From Plazaster borealis (Eukaryota; Echinodermata; Asteroidea; Forcipulatida; Labidiasteridae), in NCBI GenBank assembly GCA_021014325.1, contig CM037459.1:16952501-17016500 (forward strand): DNA of 64,000 nt, read 5' to 3'. This document shows, piece by piece, positions 47,901 through 59,001 of this stretch. Position 1 is the first letter of the stretch, and every line of letters starts with the position of its first letter. A program made the translations under genes and the position numbers. Below the pieces are notes generated by a model that had not been told where the DNA came from, made no database searches, and saw only the letters and a list, made by a program, of their open reading frames with translations.

Positions 47901-50900
47901 AATAAGATTTAGGTGTCGGCGTATAAGCCGCCCGGCATATAAACCGCAGTCGCGAGCGCACACAGAGAGGCCGTGCGTATTTGCGGTCCTTTGTGGCGAT
48001 GTGCAGTGACTGGCGGGCGGCACATCAGTCATTGTACGTCGCCACAAAGTGCGAGTTGCGTCGCAATAAAGTCAAAATGTATTAAAGTTAACACCATTGA
48101 TCGTTTTTGTAATGGTCTATTAGGATGGACTACAGCAAGTGGGCATATTTCTTTTTTATTTGTATCATTATTGTGACAACTGCAACGTTGTAGTTACCAC
48201 AGTCGGCGCCGGTCGGTCCTGACCGGCCCCAGCTTTAAATGACCGGGGATCGAATTAAAAGTTAACAAACTCTGACCGGCATAAATTTATATATTATAAT
48301 TATTAAAATTTTCCTTGAAATAAGAGAAAAATAAAGAAAAAACTAATTGTAAACTCCTAATTATAGTGTGTATTTATTTCCCTTAAAACAATCAAAACAA
48401 TTTTCTTTTCCAAAACCTGCGATTATTGCTTACATGGGCCGCTTGAAGCTGTGTGAGTTGGCAGCGGCAGCACACACGAGTCGTATCAAAGTGCGTTTAT
48501 TATTCAGAACGATGTCTGTACACGCATTTACTATGGCAGCCGGTACCCAGAAGTAAGCCATTTTGCAATGACGTTTAGCATGTGATTTTTCTCTGTGTGG
48601 AAGGGCAACCCGACTATATTTCTTTTGCAGCTATCTCGTACCTCGTACTCACGATCGTGCCTTGTGATCGACCCCACTATATTGTGAGACATTACGGATT
48701 ATATGATGGGTCCGAGGATGACAATTATTTTTAAAAGCCGCTGGACTAACATCATTTTGATGTTCAAAGTGTTCATAAATATGGACAAAAAAACGGTCTT
48801 GTTGAACAGACAGATTTCCTTAAAAAACTATGGAGTAAAAAATGGGACTTTTTTTTTACCCATTCATCTAGGAATAAAAACGAGGCAAGGCCTTGTAACG
48901 GCGGACAAGGTTGGTGGTGCATAAAATGTTTTTTTAAAAACAATTTTCAGAGCGAGTTTGGCGGTGTATGATTTTCCCTGTCTGTTTTGTATTTGTTTTT
49001 AGAATATTTTACAACGATCTTTCTTAAAATAATGTACGCTGTTTTGTTTTCTTTCTACAATATTAATATGTCGGCATATAAGCCGCCCGGCGCATAAACT
49101 GCAGGAGTTCAAAAAAAGGTCAAAATCAACGTATAAACCGCGGTTTATAATCCGAAAATTACGGTATATAAATTCCTTTTATTCAACCAGGTCTGACGAT
49201 ACAACACATTCAAATGGGGGGGGGGGAGTAAAATCTTGGTTTTTGACATTTTACTGCAATTCAGTGGTTCTGGGTGATAATTATTTTAGAAAAAACAAAT
49301 TAGTGTTATTCATTGTATTTTTAAACTCTACAGAAATGAAAGTATTTCAAAGACAGTTTTAAAGTTTTCCAAAAATACCATGCATTTCAAACAGGACAAA
49401 ACTGTAACATAAACTTTACATTTATGACCACCTTTTCAGACGACAATGTTACAGTTATAGGCTATATGGAGAAATTTCACTTAATGAACAGTGGAGATGC
49501 CTGGAAATATTCAGTGTTTAATGCAACACATAAAAGTAAATATAACTTGATCTTACAAGGAATTTGATATTCGTGAGGTCACATGTGTCAGTGCTATTGA
49601 TGTGATCAGCAAGCCTTCCTGGGGTAGCAATGACAATGTGGGGCTTTTTAGATAGCTCCAGTCCTTGTCTAACCATATCTGATGGGATAAAAACAAATAT
49701 TACTACACAATTACACAACAACAATCAAGAGGCGGACTTTAAATTCAAAACCTATATATTTGAATAGCTGTACACTGTAATTTATGTGTAAAGTAGTTTT
49801 GTCAAACTCATTCTGTAGCCTATCTCTTTTGTTTAAATAAAGACAAAGTTCAAATGTACTTTCTGATGTAAAGTAAGTTTTAAATAATAATCAAAACAAA
49901 TGGAAAGCTACATCTTCAAGACTTCAGGAAAATGGAACAAAAGAAGGTGGCTAACCAAACCTAAACCAATGCTTCATGACCTATTACATGTACGTGTACA
50001 TACCAAATCCTCCAATTATAACGGAATCCTTCACTCCGATTGGCTTGCCCAAGACACGAAACTGATCACCAATCTGAAAAGCCAACTCTCTGACAACAAG
50101 AGAAAACCCCCAGTAACTACTAAGGATTACATGTAGACAATAGACAACACAATTGTATTTGAGCAATTATAAAGATTAAAACTGATACACGCATGAAGCC
50201 AACATAATGCAAAGTGTAAAGCCGAACACCAACCAAAGTATTTCAATTTATGGTGAGCACAGTATATTTTCAAACCTCATAATCTGGTTCTTGAAAATAT
50301 GCATAAATACTTAATATGTTTAAGAAAATTGAACAGCCTAAAGAATGGCCCTTGAACATGAATAAAACAATTCTAAAAATATCGGCGAAAGAAAAATCAC
50401 AAATTCTTAAGATTGTTATCATTTTTTTTGTTAAAGGCATTTATTATTGGTGATAAATAGTGTGATGTGCATGTCTTCACTGCGCAATAATGACCTTGGT
50501 TTGTGGCTGGCCACTGTTAATTGATCTCGCCTTCTCTCTGTTATTGCCTAATTACAAAACATACATGTAGGACTACAGAAGACTTAGAAGAGCAATCAGA
50601 CAAAGAATTACAAAAACAGAAATGAATTATAAGTGAAAATACAAAGAACAAACAGCAGCCTAGGATTGCACAAAAGCAAACTAAATCACTCTAAAAGAGT
50701 TATGATTTTATTACACAAAAGCTTTTGAAATAATGTCACCAGACCAGAGGGCACTGTGTACATGTATATTGATGACTTCATCATTTTTGTAAGAGGCCAA
50801 GGGTTAATGGTCATTTCATGATTGATACACAGAACAATTTTAGAATGACAGTACCTTCCATGTCAGATACAGAGCTGATATTAAGGCTGTTGGTTATTTG

Positions 50901-53900
50901 TTTACTTCAACTTCCAGTTAATTAAATTAATTTGGCACTTGATGAGTCATTATGAAATCATTGTTTCAAGGTTCAATTCAATTGAATTTTTGAGTTCCGG
51001 TGTAGAGAAGAGTATGAAGGAATACAACAGTGACAGCGTAACACAATGGTCTTTCCGGAGCACTGTAGCATGTGCTTTTCCGATTGCGCCAAAAACAGCA
51101 CATTTTCCCAAAACTTCCTTAAACATGCAATGGTCAATTTTGTTCAAACTTCACAATTAAACTTTCATTTAAATTATCTACCAGATTAATATTGATGATA
51201 AAAAACAATTAAAGACATTTTGAAAGTAACAGTATTTGGGAGAAATATCTAGTTGTACAAGTACATAGGCCATTTCCCAAACCTTGGCTTAGGCTCCAGC
51301 TTGGGTTCTCTTATCAATTTTGGACGGTGTTTCCAACATCAAACGAAGCCCAGAACCTGAGACAGAGCCTGAGCCGAGGTTTGGAAAAAGGCCATAATAG
51401 AATAAGGCTAGATAGCTCAGTTGGTAGAATGCCAGCACGTTAATCCAGATGTTGTTGGTTCAAATCCCGCTTTAGTCAAGTAAGTTTTTATGATCATTAA
51501 TTTTTGGAGTAATTAACAAACGTAAACCCTTCCTTTAAACATGTTTATATAAACATTTCACAGGAAGCTAATTCAAAACTGAAGATTCAGATGCGGAAAA
51601 CACTCAGATATGGGAAGTCTGCAATTTCAGATACAATCTGTACAGAATGCTTTTCTGAACATTCAATGGGTAATTGAAACCTAGTCTAAGGTGCATTTGT
51701 TTACAAACCTTGTAGGTGTTATGACTAGGCAAAATATCCCATATGGGTCCTCACTAAGCTTCTGTAAAATGGGAAGAGCGAAGGCTGCTGTTTTACCACT
51801 TCCCGTTTTGGCACAACCAATGCAATCTTGCCCTGCAAAAGTAGCACATCAGAAATGACAAATAAATTATAGATTTATTTGAGAATTGGTTATTACATGG
51901 AGGAAGAAAATATGATTATAATAGACCTATAGGCAAACATATAGTGCAATATTGTATAGTGCAATGTTTTGTTTTGTTTTGTTTTTAATTTTATATTTAT
52001 GCCTTTTTTCTTGTTTATGTACCGGTATCCCTGTATAGTGCAATTCAACCTATCGGCTGCCATGCTGTAAAATTGTTCACATTTTTATTTGTATGAAATA
52101 AACCAATACAAAATGGGTTGTTAATACTGTGAATGGTACACTGTAAAAGAAATTTAAATAAAAAGTGAGATTGAGCCGTTTTAAAAACACAACACTAAAC
52201 TGATCTCACTGATCTCACTCATCCTTTTCATAAATTGTTCAATGTTAGTTACCTCAGATAAGACTCAGGATGAGTACTATTATTTTTAAACTGCCTACGT
52301 ACTTTTAATAGTGAATATTATTTGACTGGTATTACATTATTTCTGGACTCCTTCCGCTTTTTAGCCCTCACCCACTATCAGAGTCTCACATGACTTTTTG
52401 AATGAGAGCTCCCTATTTTTGTTGCCTAAATTTTTCCTCCATAGTTCAAGTATTATACTATACTAATTACATGATTGTTGCAAATACAATAATCAATGTT
52501 GCTTCCCCGAGTCTTGTTGATGTTATTTAAAAAACTTATTGCAGGCAACTTTATCAGAGGGTTGAGATTGTGCAAACAGTGGGCGAGCTTGCTGGGGTGA
52601 CTTTGTTAGTTGAGTGTGTTTGCAATGGAAGATTTACAAGTACATTGTACTACTTGCAGAAAACGAAAATAAATTGCAGCACTTTAAAAAGACTAACTAG
52701 TTAAAAATATTTTGTTAAAGTGCATTAACTTTCGTAGCAAAAACTACTTTATCAGATGCAATGTAGAAAAACAACTTCAACAAAGGTTTACAGTCCAGCA
52801 CAGTCGGACTAAACAGTCTAAACAAAGGTGGTAATAAAATGAGTCAGTACTGTAATGTGATAAAAGCCATGATCTCTACGCAATCCTCTTCCTCTACCAA
52901 CACAGGATAATCATTGTGATGATAATCCTTTGTTCTAAAGCTTCCCTATCCATCCTATTCCTAGTTTTGAATGCCCTAGCGCCTAGGCTTTGTTGGAGTA
53001 CAGCAACTCTTAACTGGCGTGAGTACATACAGCAACTCTTAATCTTATTCTTAAATAAACTGGCTCAGTGATGATTGACGATTCCAGGGAGATTAAAATG
53101 TTCAGCTTCATACATAGTGCTTCTTGTATGCTACGTAGTTGTAAGACAAGTTGACAATCAGACACCTCGACCATCGGACACCTCGACCATCGGACAACTC
53201 GACCATCGAACAACTCGACCGTTGGACAACTCGACCGTTGGACAACTCGACCATTGGACAACTCGACCGTTGGACAACTCGACAGTCGGAAAACTCTGCA
53301 GGGCCCAATTTCATGGCTCTGCTTACCGCGGAATTCTGCGCTTACGCCCAGCTGCGTCCCATAGAAACACACACGTTACAATGCGCGTAAGCGCAGAATT
53401 ATTTGGTAAGCAGTGCCATGAAATTGGGCCCAGGTCAGCATGGTTAGACAAAAAAGCTTGTCTGTTCAACCGTAAGACAAGTCGACTTTTGATCAGACAA
53501 CTTGATGGGTGGAGTTCAAATCCTCTTGTTTTGAAGAAACTATCATAATCAATAATGGATCTATGGGGATATGACATCAAAATGTTAAAGGGACACACCG
53601 GCTGAATTTGGCTATTTGGGCTACAAAATAGACTAAAATATGACTTCAACGGTCTTCCAGGAATGAAGAAGAACAGTCCATAAAAAAAATCATCAAATTT
53701 AGCCGTTTTTGAGCATTTTTAAACAAAAACGAAGGTCGCGTGGTAGTTCAAACCACAAACTGGTTCAAATAATCACGTGACCTTCGGAGTTAGTTTTACT
53801 TCCAGCCGTATAAACATTAATTACTGCACCGAATTAAACTCTGTTTTTTTACAAGAATTCATGAATATTTGACACACAAAAATAGGTATTCAAATTAAGG

Positions 53901-56900
53901 ATACAAGTTGTAAATAATACAAAAAAATCGAACGTAAGATTTTATTTCAGAGAGTCCGAGCAACGGAAGCGTGTATTACAGTGCACAGCGTGGGGACTCA
54001 CTACACGCAACACAGGGGCAGTCGTGTACATGTAGCTGGCAAGCAGAGTATCTTGGCGGTGCTAGCGCGACAGAAACCCGCTAGCCAAGAGTAATCTGTA
54101 CCTGGAAGCTCATGAACATGTGGGAGGGGTAGGGAGCCAGACCACCAACTATACGTTGTTGTTAATACGGGTTTGTTAGTCGGTACACCTCGCTGATCGA
54201 ATCCGTTGTTTCAAAATCGCAACTTTTCAATGCTCTGTGTACGTTCCTTGACCCGATTTGTACCAAATTTCTGGTTATTAAATAAGATTTATGTCAATAC
54301 ATAGGAATACCACTTTTATATTGCCGGTGCAATTAGTTTAAACAATATTTGTGACAAATAATTCCAAAAAAACGAGCCCCCCCCCAAAAAAAAACCCCCC
54401 AAAACGGAGCCCCTGAAGGGACAAGTGAAAAAGAAATTAAAATTAAAAGGTAGACAAAAATACCTCACTCGAAATTTCTATTGCATCCCTCGACACACAA
54501 AATTCCAACAAAATCATTTCGTTTCCTTAATATATTATTTAATTTGATAAAAATATAATTTTGTCTCACAAAATATTGTGAACGCAGTGTGTTTTTCTAG
54601 GTAACAAAATAGATTATTTCTAGAAAAATAGGTTCACGTTCCCTTCCACGCTTTCTTTCCCCCGTAATACGATTGAGTTCCACAGAAATACGCTTACATG
54701 TACGTTCCCTGAAGATACGCATTCATTTCCTCAAAATATGATTTTGTTCGCAAGAAATATACTTTAGTTAGCTTGAAAGGAGATTTCGTTCCCTAAAAAA
54801 AAGCTTTCATTTCCTCGAAATACGACTTTGAATTTTTTGTCTGAAATATACTTTAATTCACCCGAAGTATGCTTTCGCTCCCTAAAAGTATGCGTTCCTT
54901 CTCTCGCAATGAGATTTTGTTCCCCAGAATTCCTCTTTCGTTCCCTCAAGGTAGCTAATTTTGTTCCCTCAAGATAACTTTCGTTCCCCTGAAGTCCAAT
55001 CATACCAATTTGTTACATTTCTTTGTGAGGGGCGACTTTGAGAGGGGACGAGTTTGTATGTGAGGGGGCGACTTTGCTAGGGGCGACTTTGTAGTTGGCG
55101 ACTTTGTATTTGGCATCTTTGCTGGAGGCGAGTTGACCGGTTTCCATGTCCTTTGTTTATACACACTTTCAGATGGATAATGTGGACTGGATCCTCATGC
55201 CTTGTCATAGTAAAACACTTACACAAACAAAGCACCAGTCTACTTGCAACATTGCATATAGCATGTATCCCGTAAATTTGACACTTGCAACGGCTGGTAA
55301 AGCGTATACGATGACCTTTGACCGCTTTTGCTTTTGTCGGTCATTTCTCGTTAATTACGTGATATTTTTGTATTAAAAAAATATAAAAACCATCAAGAAA
55401 TAATTGTCTTTGATTCTACATGACTAAATTACGTAAACAGGTAACCGGTGTGTCCCTTTAAATTTCCACAAACTTAAACTTCCATGGGTTTGGTTTGAGG
55501 GCCGGTTGGAAACGGAAATGAAAAGGAAACAAACCAACACATTCTTATTGGTTCTCCGGCAGGCCAGCTGACCGCGGGTGGGAACGGGACTGTGCAGCTC
55601 CCTGGCTCTGCAGCTTCTGCAGCACGACCGAATCCTACGGGGCAACGAAGGACGGCTGGTGTGAGATTCTGTCCCCCATTGCATTGTGTTGAAATTTTGT
55701 CTGATAGCAACCTCTTTTGACTCAACTTCCCTCAGCCCATGTTAATTTACTGTATATGGGGGGGGGGGGAGACAGACACACCTGGGGACGAAATCCCCTT
55801 TGACACCAGCGTGCAGCTGACCATTCAGCACAAGGGACAAGAGTACTGACTGACTGCTGGGCACTGGGCACGGACATACCGGGTTGCACACGCAAGGATG
55901 GCCGACTTGCATGGAGATTCATGCACACAATCATGACAATAGGCAAACCATGGCCAGCAGACAGCAAACGGGGCCGTCTCTACATGCAGACATTGTATAA
56001 ATTGTTTTATGGAAAAGGTTTTTGATTGGCCATAAGTTCCCCCCCCCAGGAAAAATGGTGCAACCCCTTGTGCCACACCAACATTTTACCCTAGTTTCGG
56101 CTATGTGACTGGGCTACAGACAGCTGGCAAGAACTTGGGCAAAGCATGGCGTCGGAAAAGGAGCAAGCATACCATTACGGTCGAGTGTCAACCATTATAA
56201 GGACAGAATTTGACAGCGTACAAATGTACTTGTGCATCCAGGGAAATATAGTTTTACTTAAAATATTACTTAGTGACTCCAATATTCTGTGTGATTCCAA
56301 TCAGTTGGCAAACTATTTGATTTAGTCTGTTCTGGGTGTCTGTTAGTGTCAGTGTTTATTGTCAGTGAGGAGATACGTCAGTGACGGAGATCCGTCGCTC
56401 ACCCGTAGACCTGTCTTGGCACGCTCTGTCGCGAGTTGTCTCACTGACGACTTGTCAAGCTGTCGTATTGTCTGACCCGACGAGTTGTACGGTTCGAATC
56501 CCACCTGCAGAGTTCTGCATGCATGTCATGATCTGTATTTTGTTCACACTCACAGGCATGACATTGACACAGGACTTGGGAAAGTACCTGCTATGTGTGT
56601 CAATTGACAATGAGCATGATGAGTGTGACGAAAGCATGCAGTGAGATAGTTGCGATAATCGTCACCCTCCTCCCGACGGTCGCAGACCGGAGGGTTACGA
56701 GTTGGATTATGGCAGTAGGGTGCGAAATGTGAAATGTGAATTTTTTTTCGAGACTCGTGACCAGATTCGCCGAATTTTTACCACTTTCAAAAACCATGAC
56801 TCACATTCCAAGAACACAGTTTTGATCTTGAATGTGTAATGAATCCATTAATAAATGGATTCATTACACATTCAAGATCAAATCCGTGTTCTTGGAATAT

Positions 56901-57596
56901 GGGTCATGATTTTTGAAAGTGGTAAAAATTGGGCAAATGTGGTCACAAGTCTCGAAAAAAAATTCACATTTCAGTTTTCACATCCTATTGCCATAATCCA
57001 ACTCATAACCCTCCGGTCTGCGACCGTCGGGAGGAGGGTTACGATTATCGCAACTGCCCAGTGAGACACATCGGTGAACCATGGAGGTCTGGAGGTAGGA
57101 ACTCCTAGTCCTAGTCTACATGGGGTGCGTTTTGGCGGCTGTAACCAATAATTGTTTCTGACGTCATAACCAAAACGGTAACCGAGCTCACAGCTCGGTT
57201 ATCGTTCAGTCTGAACAGCAGAACCAACGACCAACAACCGAAACAGTTTTTGGTTACCGCCGCCAAAACGCACCCACATGGTCTACCTCCATTTGGGTGA
57301 ACTGAATGGGTAAAACTCAAATAATTGTATTCCTTTTTAATCTCGATGCAAATTTAACAAAATCGTCATTTGTTTAAAATATACTATAGGCTAGTAATAC
57401 TTAGCAATTGGCCCCTAAATAAAACTGCGTTACATGTACCTCTTAAAATTGGTGGAATACAATTTTGTTGAACTAGAGTAGGTTTGGAGATTCCCATTGA
57501 TTTACACTGATCAGTCAGCCAGTTGTGAAGACCGAGACTGGAAAACGAACACTTCGTCCTGGTTATAGTGTCCTTCTCTTCGACATAATCTGTCAT
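41944..57596 (-). CDS. DDX49: DDX49, nucleolar DEAD-box RNA helicase (yeast Dbp8-like), complete
   Basis: ATP-dependent RNA helicase of small-subunit ribosome biogenesis. Exons in transcript order (minus): 57596-57440, 51832-51709, 50089-50004, 49678-49557, 47142-46964, 46514-46374, 45920-45845, 44310-44136, 43876-43802, 43425-43337, 42726-42655 and 42045-41944. They sum to 1398 nt: 465 aa plus stop, all phases consistent (human about 483 aa). Motifs in order: Q-motif region SSLGLHNWL (19-27) with PTLVQQ; Walker A AKTGSGKT (60-67); PTRELA (92-97); TPGR (141-144); DEAD (166-169); SAT (197-199); SRGLD (320-324); HRVGRTAR (345-352). The C-terminus is basic ([17 protein letters not shown]), fitting a nucleolar protein. 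[12 protein letters not shown] and [17 protein letters not shown] match my recollection of DDX49 specifically. The start is the first ATG before the conserved block. It is head to head with REEP5/6. Confidence 0.95.
42131..42517. mobile_element. MITE in the last DDX49 intron
   Basis: Left end ttaaagggtctgtgtatgtt then tggtag, right end ctaccaaacgtataaagg, imperfect inverted repeats about 25 bp long. The interior is unrelated to the AAGGCATCG family except for the termini. Confidence 0.55.
44660..45510 (+). repeat. Modular dispersed repeat, third block (in DDX49 intron)
   Basis: At least four degenerate modules: gaaatgtcaaatggggttta, tttatgtcatgtagttctaa, gaactgcaggttttgatcag-type starts, ending with gatgatgtcatcatgcatga and caccattggatgattgcctt. 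That end matches the copy at 14530-14620. Confidence 0.65.
45681..45721. repeat. Perfect 41-bp palindrome (left of a pair)
   Basis: actggcattccactttaagt, one central base, then its exact reverse complement. It shares its last base with the next palindrome. DDX49 intron. Confidence 0.95.
45721..45769. repeat. Perfect 49-bp palindrome (right of a pair)
   Basis: 24-bp arms (ttgattcatgaagttgttac plus actt) around a single central A, directly abutting the first palindrome. It lies 76 bp from DDX49 exon 45920-45845. Confidence 0.95.
45947..46221. mobile_element. 275-bp MITE with ttagggtggtacaa ends
   Basis: 14-bp perfect terminal inverted repeats ttagggtggtacaa and ttgtaccaccctaa. A related right end (aaaatggtgcaaccccttgt) lies at about 56050. 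In a DDX49 intron. Confidence 0.65.
47451..47530 (+). repeat. Partial copy of the adjacent gtgtccgaattgg MITE
   Basis: catgtccgaattggtggacg plus tggctgcagctgttgctat parallels the left half of the 47561-47701 element. Confidence 0.5.
47561..47701. mobile_element. 141-bp MITE, near-perfect TIRs
   Basis: cttaggtcgtgtccgaattg at the left and its exact complement at the right. The inner gctacagctacggct pairs with agccgtagctgtag. In a DDX49 intron. Confidence 0.85.
47839..49166. mobile_element. 1.3-kb TIR DNA element flanked by TA
   Basis: Ends ccgtaattttcggattataa and exact reverse complement, each bordered by TA, a possible target duplication. Subterminal motif gtataagccgcccggc occurs three times, twice at the left and once at the right. 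The 1.2-kb interior has no transposase ORF, so it is non-autonomous. In a DDX49 intron. Confidence 0.8.
51268..51393. mobile_element. 126-bp MITE in DDX49 intron
   Basis: ggccatttcccaaaccttgg then cttaggctc pairs with gagcctgagccgaggtttgg then aaaaaggcc. Imperfect 30-bp arms. Confidence 0.7.
51406..51540 (+). mobile_element. tRNA-like SINE or tRNA pseudogene
   Basis: Acceptor-like ends GGCTAGA and TTTAGTC can pair (with G-T pairs). The A box is TAGCTCAGTTGGTAGA and the B box GGTTCAAATCCC. The D-stem and anticodon stem do not pair properly, so this is not called a functional tRNA. The AT-rich tail ends gagtaattaacaaacgt. Confidence 0.5.
51833..53156. other. Start of the 5.6-kb DDX49 intron 1, nothing recognised
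   Basis: AT-rich intronic sequence; no repeat pair or ORF of interest. Confidence 0.55.
53157..53292 (+). repeat. 16-bp minisatellite in DDX49 intron 1
   Basis: Eight to nine units of gacaactcgaccgttg with variants. The ORFs on both strands are artefacts. Confidence 0.9.
53301..53431. mobile_element. 131-bp MITE beginning gggcccaatttcatggc
   Basis: Arms about 55 bp: gggcccaatttcatggctct and aattctgcgcttacg at the left, cgtaagcgcagaatt and gccatgaaattgggccc at the right. It directly follows the minisatellite. A CAGGG-like start could suggest hAT, but no 8-bp duplication is evident. Confidence 0.75.
54480..55000. repeat. Degenerate ~24-bp tandem repeat
   Basis: Repeated gttccctcaa/gaaatacg phrases at irregular 22-37 bp spacing, heavily diverged. 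Confidence 0.6.
55024..55140 (+). repeat. Short-period repeat of gggcgactttg
   Basis: Six to seven copies of a gggcgactttg-like core at about 17-20 bp spacing. Confidence 0.75.
55462..56646. other. DDX49 intron 1, mostly unassigned
   Basis: GC-richer than its surroundings. Includes a 10-11 bp G run at 55759, a fragment of the ttgtaccaccc MITE near 56050, and a Pol III B-box-like ggttcgaatccca at 56491 that may mark a SINE remnant. No exon recognised. Confidence 0.4.
56647..57057. mobile_element. 410-bp foldback element with 8-bp direct repeats (family M, copy 1)
   Basis: Left end tagttgcgataatcgtcacc, right end ggttacgattatcgcaact. Arms about 190 bp are complementary almost to the centre at 56830-56870. 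Flanked by cagtgaga at 56639-56646 and 57059-57066. Long inverted arms plus 8-9 bp duplications fit Mutator-like elements. Confidence 0.85.
57123..57275. mobile_element. 153-bp MITE with gggtgcgttttggcggc ends
   Basis: gggtgcgttttggcggc and gccgccaaaacgcaccc are perfect inverted repeats. acatg flanks both sides (57118-57122 and 57276-57280). Contains the small palindrome aaccgagctcacagctcggtt. Confidence 0.8.
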
Positions 57597-58375
57597 GATT
57601 TAGACTAAAGTTTAAATAGTTTCAACCAAAGAAACGGAACACTGAAGATTGATACTGTACCGAGTTCAGTCCAGCAGGGCGCTGATGAGCAGAAGCAGAT
57701 GTCATGGATGAGCTGAGTGATTTTTACACCGAGAGAGAAGAGACACACACATGCACAGCATGCAAACGTCGACCCTCTGACCCTGAGCTGTGTGCATATG
57801 TAAAGTGCGCCCTCACTGTTGCTTTTCACTTTATTATTTTAGTTACAAGGGCGGCGTTCAGAATAATTTGTAAAGAAAAATTGCTTTAATTTTTTTGGTC
57901 AACACTTAGCATTCCTTCATCCATGCTTTGCAACACACTCTGTGTCCGTCTTATGACGTAAAAGAGGATGTATTTGTTATTTCTTCTATTTCACCTCAAT
58001 TATGCCTCATACTATAGAATCCCCCAAAAAGTAACCGGGATCATTGAGTTCATTGAACCTTTCATCATGCATGCATGCTGCATGGGAGTCTAGCTTGAGA
58101 AGAAAGACGTTAATGTGATGACACACATCCCAACCACAGTAGTCTGGTGCGTGTAGTCAGCAGTCAGCAGCAGGCGTATACGCAGCAGGTAATACACACC
58201 TAATAAAGTACGTTGCAATACCGCCGCGCCCCGCCGTCGTCGTCCGCGCGTATTATGCCGTACGTACGTGTACTACTGCTGTGTGTATAATATTGTGCAA
58301 TTTTTGGCTCAACATCGAATTATTACAACGGGTCTCTCTTTCTAGCTACCAAGGGTCTACAGAAAATCCAGTATA
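57597..58375. promoter_or_regulatory. Shared upstream region of DDX49 and REEP5/6
   Basis: 779 bp separating two divergent start codons. It contains a CpG-rich stretch (about 58218-58265, ccgccgcgccccgccgtcgt) closer to the plus-strand gene. No TATA box is obvious, and the tctctctttctag at 58332-58344 could be a 5'-UTR splice acceptor for REEP5/6. Promoter role is inferred from position. Confidence 0.5.
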
Positions 58376-58499
58376 ATGGCAAACGTAGAGAACTGGAAAG
58401 CAAAGTTAGACAAGGCTTTATATGAGAAGAATGCAGTCACAGACGTTTTGGCCAAGCTAGAAGAAAAGTCGGGGGTGAAAAGGACGTACTTTGTGATTG
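58376..58499 (+). CDS. REEP5: REEP5/6-type ER membrane-shaping protein, first coding exon
   Basis: Family members (DP1/Yop1) insert hairpins that curve tubular ER. The 41 codons seen contain LYEKNAVTDVLAKLEEKSGV, which matches my recollection of the N-terminus of REEP5 and REEP6 (human REEP5 has HEKN, LLAKLE and KTGV at the same spots). The exon ends after one base of the Gly codon at a GT donor (58500), the same relative place as in the vertebrate gene as I recall it. ATG at 58376 is the first in frame. Later exons (hydrophobic hairpins) were not found in the remaining 5.5 kb and probably lie to the right. REEP5 versus REEP6 cannot be separated from one exon. Confidence 0.85.
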
Positions 58500-58922
58500 G
58501 TTTGTGAATTTGTTCTTGCTTGATTTTTCCTTAAGTAATGTTGTTGAACGCACAGGACGTGGGCATACACTGTGCCCTATCGTGTAGTGATCCCTGTGTG
58601 TACGTGTGTATGTGTATGAATGATGATTATGAAATACAAGAATGGCCGGCCCGCATATTTTGTTATTACTCCTGGGAATGGATTCTCGCATATTTGTTTC
58701 GAGAATCTCCTCTTTTTTTCCCCAAAAGATAGCAACGCCAAACCTTAAAAAGAGGAAAATTTTGACATTTTATAAAACTAATATTTTCAGCGAAAATTGC
58801 TTATTGCAAAGCTGCCTTGCTTTATAAAAATAGAGAGGTCAAACAATTATGAATTTTATTCAGGCTTGACTAAAAAAAATAAAAATAGTTTTTTGTATCG
58901 AACCGCAAATTGCACTAGTTTG

Positions 58923-58992
58923 TAGTTGCGATAATCGTAACCCTCCTCTCCCGACGGTCGCAAGACCGGCAGGGTTACGATTATCACAACTA
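58923..58992. mobile_element. 70-bp foldback element with perfect 9-bp duplication (family M, copy 2)
   Basis: tagttgcgataatcgtaacc ... ggttacgattatcacaacta, flanked by actagtttg on both sides (58914-58922 and 58993-59001). A minimal version of the family: termini only. In REEP5/6 intron 1. Confidence 0.9.
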
Positions 58993-59001
58993 ACTAGTTT
59001 G

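Larger units (their letters stand above)
53585..55461. mobile_element. 1.9-kb TTAA-ended DNA element with internal tandem repeats
   Basis: Ends TTAAAGGGACACACCGG and exact complement CCGGTGTGTCCCTTTAA, consistent with TTAA target duplication (piggyBac-type, inferred). No transposase ORF. Inside are a degenerate ~24-bp repeat of ttcgttccctcaaaatac type (54480-55000), a gggcgactttg repeat (55024-55140), and a segment shared with 19160-19290. Confidence 0.75.

Noticed and set aside
51406..51477. Functional tRNA gene
   Set aside because: A and B boxes are present but the D-stem and anticodon stem fail to pair; similar sequence at 26680 suggests a SINE head.
53010..53649. ORFs of 108-157 codons on both strands
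   Set aside because: They cross the 16-bp minisatellite and a MITE hairpin; repeat-driven open frames, not genes.
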